Shown here: piece by piece, positions 1 through 5,168 of the stretch
How positions within the stretch are numbered: the stretch's first letter is position 1
Layout of the letters: every line of letters begins with the position of its first letter
Assembly: GCA_934201655.1 (NCBI GenBank)
Contig: CAKPXD010000050.1
Span: 1-9,570 of the forward strand
DNA from: an uncultured Streptococcus sp.
GTDB taxonomy: Bacteria; Bacillota; Bacilli; Lactobacillales; Streptococcaceae
Direction of reading: 5' to 3'
Length of the DNA stretch: 9,570 nt
Notes under the pieces: model-generated
Told to the model about the DNA's origin: nothing
Databases searched by the model: none
Seen by the model: only the letters and a program-made list of their open reading frames with translations
Made by a program: the position numbers and the translations under genes

Positions 1-1166
1 GCATATACGCCTCGCTTCTCTGTTTCTAGTTCATAGATGCGTTTCATGGCCCGAATCTTTGGTGCTCCCGATACTGTTCCTGCCGGAAGAGTCGCCTTCA
101 AGGCATCCATTGCAGTTAATTCTGGTAATAAACGTCCTTTAACCACGCTGGTCAAATGCATGACATAACGGAAAAGTTCCACTTCCATATACTTAGTTAC
201 TTGGACACTTGCTGTTTCAGCAATTCTGCCGATATCATTTCGTCCCAAATCCACCAACATTCGGTGTTCTGCCGTTTCCTTTTCATCAGAAAGTAGATCA
301 CTTGCAAGTGCTGCATCTTCCTCGTCATTGGTACCTCTAGGACGCGTACCTGCAATTGGATTGGTTGTCACGATACCATTCTTGACGGAAACCAAACTCT
401 CAGGACTGGCACCGATAATTTGATAATCTCCAAAATCATAAAAGTAGAGGTAATTTGATGGATTGGTCACTCGGAGATTTCTGTAGAAGTCAAAAGGATT
501 TCCAGTTACCTCTGCGGAGAAGCGCTGGCTGAGCACACATTGGAACATATCTCCGTTGCGAATCAAGTCGCGAGCTGTTTCTACCATTTCTTCAAATTTC
601 TGAGGTGCAATATGTGGTCTAAACTGAAGTGGAGAAACGTCCAAATCTTCAAATTCATTTGGAGCAGGGATTTTCAACTCCTCTAAAACTTGATCCAAAG
701 CAACTTCTAGTTCTTCATTGCTACGATCACTGTAAAGAGCATCCTCGATGATATGAATTTTTTCTTTCTTGTGGTCAAATACCATATAACTCTCGTAAAC
801 AAAGAAATGCATATCTGGCGTCCCAATCGTATCCTCAGGAAGCTGACCAATCTCTTCGTAAAGAGAAATCATATCGTAACCAACAAAGCCAATCGCTCCA
901 CCGCCAAAGGGTAGGTCGGAATGGTGATGGCTTTTATGAGTCACCTCATAAAGGAAATCCAAGGGGTCACGATCAATCACTTGGCCATTTTGATATAGGA
1001 CTCCATTCTCAAACTTAATCTCAAAAACTGGATTATAGGCCAAGATAGAAAATCGAGCATTTTCCTTTTCTCTTGGGATACTTTCAAGTATGACCTTGTG
1101 TTGTCCGTTCAAGCGCATATACGCCAAGATTGGTGATAAAACATCTCCATGAATGATTCGTTCCAT
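1..1166 (-). CDS. trpE: Anthranilate synthase component I TrpE (3' end beyond window)
   Basis: This is the large subunit of anthranilate synthase. It converts chorismate plus ammonia (supplied by the TrpG glutaminase) to anthranilate, the first step of tryptophan synthesis in the cytoplasm. The 388 visible codons cover most of a protein of about 450 residues; the C-terminus lies beyond the left edge. The N-terminal domain has VILES at residues 25-29, matching the LLES tryptophan-feedback motif. The chorismate-binding domain has GTRP at 273-276, GRNDIGR at 308-314 and PAGTVSGAPK at 361-370. The feedback-site motif usually written NPSPY reads NPSNY at 235-239. The ATG at 1166 is supported by an AAAGGG ribosome binding site 8 nt upstream. 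The gene lies 45 nt downstream of a Trp T-box terminator, so its transcription should need uncharged tRNA-Trp. It is probably the first gene of a trpEGDCFBA-type operon continuing leftwards, which cannot be seen here. Confidence 0.96.
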   Translation of the reverse strand, partial: MERIIHGDVLSPILAYMRLNGQHKVILESIPREKENARFSILAYNPVFEIKFENGVLYQNGQVIDRDPLDFLYEVTHKSHHHSDLPFGGGAIGFVGYDMISLYEEIGQLPEDTIGTPDMHFFVYESYMVFDHKKEKIHIIEDALYSDRSNEELEVALDQVLEELKIPAPNEFEDLDVSPLQFRPHIAPQKFEEMVETARDLIRNGDMFQCVLSQRFSAEVTGNPFDFYRNLRVTNPSNYLYFYDFGDYQIIGASPESLVSVKNGIVTTNPIAGTRPRGTNDEEDAALASDLLSDEKETAEHRMLVDLGRNDIGRIAETASVQVTKYMEVELFRYVMHLTSVVKGRLLPELTAMDALKATLPAGTVSGAPKIRAMKRIYELETEKRGVY

Positions 1167-1210
1167 TGTAATTTCCCTTTCAGTTCTTCTTAAATCCCGT
1201 GTTTATTCTA

Positions 1211-1244
1211 CAAAAAATCCCCACGCAAAATAACTTGCGTGAGG
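1211..1244 (-). terminator. Intrinsic terminator of the trpE T-box
   Basis: CCTCACGCAA (1244-1235) pairs with TTGCGTGGGG (1228-1219), leaving a 6-nt loop, and is followed by a run of six U (1217-1212). The CCTCA of the 5' arm is also the 3' strand of the antiterminator, so the two structures are mutually exclusive. Because nothing else separates trpB from trpE, this terminator is probably also the end of the trpB transcript when tryptophan is plentiful. Confidence 0.93.
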
Positions 1245-1459
1245 ACGAAATTCGCGGTGCCACCTCAATTATAGGATTTCTCCTATCTCTCATTCCTGTC
1301 TCAGATAGCTCCTGTAACAGGTTGTGCGATAAAGGGCACTCCCTTGAGAATTATGTTTTCTTCTCTCATTTCAGATGGACCCAACCTTACAGCTTTCTCT
1401 GCTTGTTTTCAGCAACCACAAGCTCTCTGTGAGAGAAATCTCTGTATATTTTCCATCTT
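1211..1459 (-). promoter_or_regulatory. T-box leader (tRNA-Trp specific) controlling trpE
   Basis: This leader RNA senses uncharged tRNA-Trp. Stem I is closed by AGATGGA (1458-1452) pairing with TCCATCT (1379-1373). Immediately before the 3' arm is the specifier codon UGG (1383-1381) followed by G. An upper helix TTTCTCT/AGAGAAA and a distal arm GCTTGT/ACAAGC with loop GGTTGCTGAAA follow the T-box pattern. AAGGG-agtg-CCCTT fits stem III, and ATAGGA-GAAA-TCCTAT precedes the T-box proper. The T-box is TGAGGTGGCACCGCG (1267-1253). Its UGGC bulge matches an NCCA end with discriminator G, as expected for bacterial tRNA-Trp. TGAGG (1267-1263) can pair with CCTCA (1244-1240) to form the antiterminator, competing with the terminator that uses the same CCTCA. 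Stem I starts one base after the trpB stop codon, and no promoter was found in between. Confidence 0.95.
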
Positions 1460-2638
1460 TTATTTTTTAGCTTCAAGGTAGTCTGCAATGGCAGCTACGT
1501 CCTTGTCTCCACGACCAGAGACATTGATGATGATAATCTCGTCTTTACTTAGTTTTGGTGCGCGTTTGACTGCTTCAGCGATAGCATGTGAGCTTTCAAT
1601 TGCAGGGATAATTCCTTCAGTCTTGCTAAGAAGGAGCAAGGCTTGAACAGCCTCTTCATCAGTTGCTGCTACATATTCTACTCGACCAGAGTCTTTAAAG
1701 AAGGCATGTTCTGGACCAACCCCTGGATAGTCCAAACCTGCTGAGATAGAGTAAACTGGCGCGAGCTCTCCATCTTCCTTAAAAACTGCATAAGTCTTCA
1801 TTCCATCGACAATTCCGACACTACCCTTGGTCATTGTTGCTGCGTGTTTGTCGGTATCTAAACCATGACCAGCAGCTTCTACCCCAACCAATTTTACTTC
1901 TTCATCAGCTACATACTGTGAAAAAGCTCCGATGGCATTAGAACCACCACCTACACAGGCAATGACGTAGTCTGGCAGACGTCCTTCTTTTTCCAAGATT
2001 TGACGACGAGATTCTTCACTAATCACTTTTTGGAACTCATGAACAATCGTTGGGTAAGGGTGAGGACCTACAGCCGAACCTAAAACATAGAAGGCTTCAA
2101 GGTCATTCATCCATGCTCCAAAGGCTGCATCAACCGCATCCTTCAGTGTACGAGTTCCCGTTTCAACTGAGTGAACAGTCGCTCCCATCATCTCCATACG
2201 GAAGACGTTGAGACGTTGACGTTCCACATCTTCTGCCCCCATGTAGACATCACATGCCATACCAAACTTAGCTGCAGCTGCAGCTGTCGCAACACCGTGC
2301 TGGCCAGCTCCTGTCTCAGCAATGACACGTTTTTTACCCATGCGTTTTGCTAGAAGGATTTGTCCTAAAACATTGTTCAGTTTGTGAGAACCCAAGTGGT
2401 TAAGGTCTTCACGCTTGAGATAAATCTTAGCTCCACCTAGGTGCTCTGTCAAACTTTCTGCAAAATAGAGCGGTGTTTCGCGACCTGAATAATCCTTCAA
2501 GTAATGACGAAACTCAGCTAAAAACTCTGGATCATCCTTGTATTTTTCAAAAGTCACTTCCAATTCATCTAGTAAAACCTGAATTGGTTCTGGTACAAAA
2601 CTACCACCAAATTGTCCAAAATATCCTTTAGTTGTCAT
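1460..2638 (-). CDS. trpB: Tryptophan synthase beta chain, TrpB type, upstream of trpE
   Basis: This is a PLP enzyme that condenses indole with L-serine to give L-tryptophan, normally in an alpha2-beta2 complex with TrpA. The chosen start at 2638 ([12 protein letters not shown]) has AGGAGG 8 nt upstream and gives 392 residues, close to the usual length of about 395-400. A longer reading to 2725 lacks such support. Visible features are the PLP lysine K86 in HLGSHKLNN (81-89), catalytic E108 in AETGAGQHG (107-115), the phosphate-binding GGGSNA (230-235), [11 protein letters not shown] (301-311) and SGRGDKD (374-380). These belong to the ordinary TrpB1 type rather than TrpB2. The lysine motif deviates from the usual HTGAHK(I/T)N: Thr is Leu and Ala is Ser. 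The gene stands alone between two Trp T-boxes, ahead of trpE rather than next to trpA, so it may be an additional copy for indole salvage. The 131 nt between its T-box terminator and its start hold nothing else I recognise. Confidence 0.93.
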   Translation of the reverse strand: MTTKGYFGQFGGSFVPEPIQVLLDELEVTFEKYKDDPEFLAEFRHYLKDYSGRETPLYFAESLTEHLGGAKIYLKREDLNHLGSHKLNNVLGQILLAKRMGKKRVIAETGAGQHGVATAAAAAKFGMACDVYMGAEDVERQRLNVFRMEMMGATVHSVETGTRTLKDAVDAAFGAWMNDLEAFYVLGSAVGPHPYPTIVHEFQKVISEESRRQILEKEGRLPDYVIACVGGGSNAIGAFSQYVADEEVKLVGVEAAGHGLDTDKHAATMTKGSVGIVDGMKTYAVFKEDGELAPVYSISAGLDYPGVGPEHAFFKDSGRVEYVAATDEEAVQALLLLSKTEGIIPAIESSHAIAEAVKRAPKLSKDEIIIINVSGRGDKDVAAIADYLEAKK

Positions 2639-2769
2639 AAATTTTTCCTCCTTCTGTATGAATCCGGCTTTTTGTTTGCTTTTAGCAGTAGGCAAGAAGC
2701 TGTAGATAGAACTCAAGTTCATCAAAGCGACTTAACGCCCTAATAAAAGATATACAAAATGACGGATAG

Positions 2770-2807
2770 AAAAAGCCCACACACGGAATATATTTCCATG
2801 TGAGGGC
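2770..2807 (-). terminator. Intrinsic terminator of the trpB T-box
   Basis: GCCCTCACATGGAA (2807-2794) pairs with TTCCGTGTGTGGGC (2788-2775), with one mismatch and one G-U pair and a 5-nt loop, followed by five U (2774-2770). The CCTCA in the 5' arm is shared with the antiterminator, as expected for T-box control. Confidence 0.93.
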
Positions 2808-3022
2808 GTTCGTAACGCGGTACCACCTCAATTGTAAAGAGAATATCCCCTTTACATCTCTGCCTTGTCTATCAACAAGTTGCACTGTAAGGTGTGCGCA
2901 CCGAATTTTCATTGTTTCAAATTCATTTTTTCAAATCAGCCCAATTTCACTAGTTCCAACCACCTGTTCACAGTAACCACAGGCTCCCTGAAGATCAAAA
3001 ATAACTACTTTTCTGATTTGTT
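2770..3022 (-). promoter_or_regulatory. T-box leader (tRNA-Trp specific) controlling trpB
   Basis: This is a second, independent T-box leader. The base of stem I is CAAATCAG (3020-3013) pairing perfectly with CTGATTTG (2939-2932). The specifier codon UGG (2943-2941) followed by G sits directly before the 3' arm. An AGUA sequence lies in the 5' strand, and the distal arm has GCCTGT, loop GGTTACTGTGA, ACAGGT. GTAAAG pairs with CTTTAC just upstream of the T-box TGAGGTGGTACCGCG (2830-2816). The antiterminator can form from TGAGG with CCTCA plus GCGTT with AACGC around the UGGU bulge. The variable base is U here, against C in the trpE leader, so a discriminator G would be read by a G-U wobble. The predicted transcription start falls within two or three bases of the foot of stem I. 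Confidence 0.95.
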
Positions 3023-3028
3023 GAGTTA

Positions 3029-3057
3029 ATTATATGTTATTGTTTTTTCTTTGTCAA
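3029..3057 (-). promoter_or_regulatory. Promoter of the T-box/trpB(/trpE) transcript
   Basis: The sequence shows a full-consensus -35 TTGACA (3057-3052), a 17-nt spacer and a full-consensus -10 TATAAT (3034-3029). Runs of A (AAAAAA and AAAA, 3077-3061) lie just upstream, as in UP elements. The start is expected near 3022, at the foot of T-box stem I. A sigma-70 promoter this strong suggests constitutive initiation, with regulation left to the T-boxes. Confidence 0.92.
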
Positions 3058-3081
3058 TCGTTTTCATTCATTTTTTACTAA

Positions 3082-3105
3082 TTTTTTTAATTATTTTTTT
3101 AATTA
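3082..3105. repeat. 12-bp tandem repeat spanning the aminotransferase stop codon
   Basis: TTTTTTTAATTA occurs twice head to tail (3082-3093 and 3094-3105), followed by five more T. The right copy contains the stop codon of the sugar aminotransferase (3105-3103 read on minus). On the minus strand the tract is A-rich with no U run, so it is not a terminator for that gene. It lies upstream of the trpB promoter. Confidence 0.8.
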
Positions 3106-4329
3106 TTTTTGTGAAGCACCTAGAATTTCTTCAGAAACTCTGACAAAAGTCTCAATGATATAATCTACTTCTTCATCCGTTAATTTCGTGTGAAGTGGTA
3201 GTGTAATCTCGTTTACAAAGAAAACATACGCTCGTGGATAATCAGCCATGTCAAATCCTAGATTCTTATAGGCTGTCAAAAGAGGAAGCGGTTTGTAGTG
3301 GACGTTACTTGCGATTCCTGCCTTGGCCAATTCTTGAATGATTTGGTTGCGTTGTTCGAGACTTGCTCCTTCTACATGGGTGATGTAGAGGTGACGACAA
3401 GATTCTACTGTATCTGTCTCATGCGCCAATGGATGAATACGAGTTCCTGCAAATCCACGGTCATAGCGATCTACGATGTCCTTACGACGTTGTAGTAAGC
3501 TAGGATAACGATCCAACTGAACCAGACCAAGTGAAGCCATGATATCCGTCATGTTGCACTTGTAGGCTGGTGTTACGATATCGTATTCCCATGAACCCAG
3601 TTGCATCTTGGCAAGAGCATCTTTTGTTTGACCATGAAGGGAAAGGATTTGGAATTCCTTGTACATTTCTTCATCATCAATAGCTGGATTGGCTTTCCAA
3701 GTGGCACTTCCTCCTTCTGCAGTTGTAAAGTTCTTGACTGCGTGGAAAGAGAATGATGTAAAGTCAGCGATTGAACCGGCTGGTTGTCCCTTGTAGGTTG
3801 AACCCAAAGCGTGGGCACTATCAGAGACAATCACAATACGGTTAAAGGCCTTTTGCCACTTGCTAGCAGCTGTAAAGAGGTCGCGTTTCTTTTCTACAAC
3901 TTGGAACAAACGGTCATAGTCACAGATAATCCCTGCAAGTTCAACTGGGATGATAACCTTAGTCTTCTCAGTAATTGCTTGCTCAAGCTTGTCATAGTCC
4001 ATTTCAAAGGTATCATCTTGGATATCAACCATCACTGGTGTCGCACCTACGTGAGTGATGACACTACATGATGCTGTATAAGTCATAGCTGGAACGATGA
4101 CTTCGTCACCAGGTCCTACTTCAAGCACGCGCAAAATCAATTCAAGAGCTGCTGTTGCAGAGTTGAGGCAGACTGTCTTAGGCGTTTGAGTATAGACGGA
4201 CAGACGACGCTCTAATTCTTTTGTCTTAGGTCCTGTTGTGATCCAACCAGAACGAAGGGTATCAGCTACTTCAGCAATTTCAGCTTCGGTAATATCGGGT
4301 GGTGAAAATGGAATATTATACTTTGTCAT
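3103..4329 (-). CDS. DegT/DnrJ/EryC1-family nucleotide-sugar aminotransferase, likely for UDP-AATGal
   Basis: This is a PLP-dependent aminotransferase of the DegT/DnrJ/EryC1 family (relatives ArnB, PglE, WecE). These enzymes convert a 4-keto-6-deoxy nucleotide sugar to the 4-amino sugar in the cytoplasm. The 408-residue reading starts at ATG 4329, with AAGGAG 8 nt upstream; a longer TTG start at 4356 is less likely. Visible motifs are SGWITTGP (27-34) near the N-terminus, NSATAAL (56-62), DSAHALG (170-176) and the Schiff-base lysine K199 in SFHAVKNFTTAEGG (194-207). It follows the phosphoglycosyl transferase gene by 40 nt in the same direction, so the two are probably co-transcribed. From memory, the pneumococcal homologues (spr1654/spr1655) are assigned to making and loading AATGal, the first sugar of the teichoic acid repeat; I infer the same role here. 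The 4,6-dehydratase that would supply the substrate is not in the window. Confidence 0.9.
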   Translation of the reverse strand: MTKYNIPFSPPDITEAEIAEVADTLRSGWITTGPKTKELERRLSVYTQTPKTVCLNSATAALELILRVLEVGPGDEVIVPAMTYTASCSVITHVGATPVMVDIQDDTFEMDYDKLEQAITEKTKVIIPVELAGIICDYDRLFQVVEKKRDLFTAASKWQKAFNRIVIVSDSAHALGSTYKGQPAGSIADFTSFSFHAVKNFTTAEGGSATWKANPAIDDEEMYKEFQILSLHGQTKDALAKMQLGSWEYDIVTPAYKCNMTDIMASLGLVQLDRYPSLLQRRKDIVDRYDRGFAGTRIHPLAHETDTVESCRHLYITHVEGASLEQRNQIIQELAKAGIASNVHYKPLPLLTAYKNLGFDMADYPRAYVFFVNEITLPLHTKLTDEEVDYIIETFVRVSEEILGASQK

Positions 4330-4369
4330 TGTTTTACTCCTTTTATCAGTTTTCAATCTTACGACTACT

Positions 4370-5062
4370 TTATTTTAAAACTTCAACGACCGTCTGCAAC
4401 ATGATTTTGATATCTCCGAAGAAATTAAAATCACGTAGGTAGGCTAGGTTAAAGTGCATTTTCTCTGGAAGGACTCTTTCTACATAAGCCTGGTCAACTG
4501 TCATACCTTTTGCAGTCATTTGACTGATGATGGCATCCTCATCCTTATAGTTAATGCTGGCAAGCGATGTAATCCCTGCAGGTAAGAGCAAGGTAGCCAT
4601 CATTTCAGGGCTATACTGCTCTGTGTAGCGTGGTACTTCTGGACGAGTTCCCACAAAGGACATATCTCCTTTGAGAACATTGACCAATTGTGGAAGTTCA
4701 TCCAAACGAACACGTCGAATGAAATTTCCAACTTTTGTGATACGACTGTCATTTGCAGAAGTTACTAGACTTCCTTTTTTATCAGCATCCGTCACCATAG
4801 TCCGGAATTTCCAAATTTTGAAATGTCGGTTATACTGGGTTACCCGCACTTGCTTGTAAATAACTGGACCCTTGCTATCTAGCTTGATCCAGATGCTTAG
4901 AATCAGAAATAAGGGGGAGGTCAAGATTAACAAGACTACGGCTAGAAACAAATCTAGACAACGCTTGAAAATCAGTGAGCCTTTTCTTTTAGAAACAAGC
5001 TGGTAGTATGGTTTTACCTCGCTCAATTGCATTTCTTGAGGTAGCTCATCCCATTTCAGCAT
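4370..5062 (-). CDS. Monotopic polyprenyl-phosphate phosphoglycosyl transferase (bacterial sugar transferase)
   Basis: This enzyme transfers a sugar-1-phosphate from a UDP-sugar to undecaprenyl phosphate at the inner face of the membrane, the first committed step of a surface glycan. The protein is 230 residues and is the small catalytic-core form with a short N-terminal extension, not the long WbaP form. A single hydrophobic re-entrant segment at about 35-60 carries Ser-Pro (49-50). KFRTM is at 85-89, the catalytic Asp-Glu pair at D121-E122 in LDELPQL, and VGTRPE at 137-142. ATG 5062 is preferred because the GGAG upstream is 7 nt away; the in-frame ATG at 5068 would be only 1 nt from it. With the aminotransferase 40 nt downstream, the likely donor is UDP-AATGal for teichoic acid. 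Sugar specificity cannot be read from the sequence. Confidence 0.92.
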   Translation of the reverse strand: MLKWDELPQEMQLSEVKPYYQLVSKRKGSLIFKRCLDLFLAVVLLILTSPLFLILSIWIKLDSKGPVIYKQVRVTQYNRHFKIWKFRTMVTDADKKGSLVTSANDSRITKVGNFIRRVRLDELPQLVNVLKGDMSFVGTRPEVPRYTEQYSPEMMATLLLPAGITSLASINYKDEDAIISQMTAKGMTVDQAYVERVLPEKMHFNLAYLRDFNFFGDIKIMLQTVVEVLK

Positions 5063-5109
5063 GCACATTCTCCTCTGTTTTTTATATATAATCTTTATTA
5101 ACATTCTAC

Positions 5110-5140
5110 ATTATACCACAAAATGAAAGAGGCAGTGCAA
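5110..5140 (-). promoter_or_regulatory. Promoter of the phosphoglycosyl transferase/aminotransferase pair
   Basis: An extended -10, TGGTATAAT (5118-5110), is preceded by a partial -35, TTGCAC (5140-5135), at a long 19-nt spacing. The extended -10 probably carries most of the activity. The start would be near 5103, giving a leader of about 41 nt. No terminator follows the ABC genes, so read-through from upstream is also likely. Confidence 0.75.
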
Positions 5141-5168
5141 GAAATCTATGTTTTAAAGGAATTCTTCC

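Noticed and set aside
1199..1432. 77-codon plus-strand open frame over the trpE T-box
   Set aside because: It is antisense to a well-supported structured leader, with no ribosome binding site and no recognisable protein; it is a by-product of an RNA-coding region.
1460..1520. A separate trpE promoter in the 3' end of trpB
   Set aside because: TTGCAG at a 17-nt distance gives only AAATAA as -10, and other candidates start inside the T-box stem I 5' arm. None is convincing.
1460..2638. TrpB2-type (non-canonical) tryptophan synthase
   Set aside because: Length, [20 protein letters not shown] and the overall sequence are TrpB1-like; only the lysine-motif GSHK resembles TrpB2.
2639..2725. N-terminal extension of TrpB to 2725
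   Set aside because: It adds 29 residues unlike any TrpB start, whereas ATG 2638 has an ideal AGGAGG and begins with the family-typical GYFGQFGG region.
2682..2912. 76-codon minus-strand open frame in the trpB leader
   Set aside because: It runs through the T-box and terminator structures, has no ribosome binding site, and its codons are dictated by T-box conserved sequence.
3573..4071. Overlapping 85- and 86-codon frames inside the aminotransferase gene
   Set aside because: They are shadows of a well-conserved enzyme gene in other frames; no start signals.
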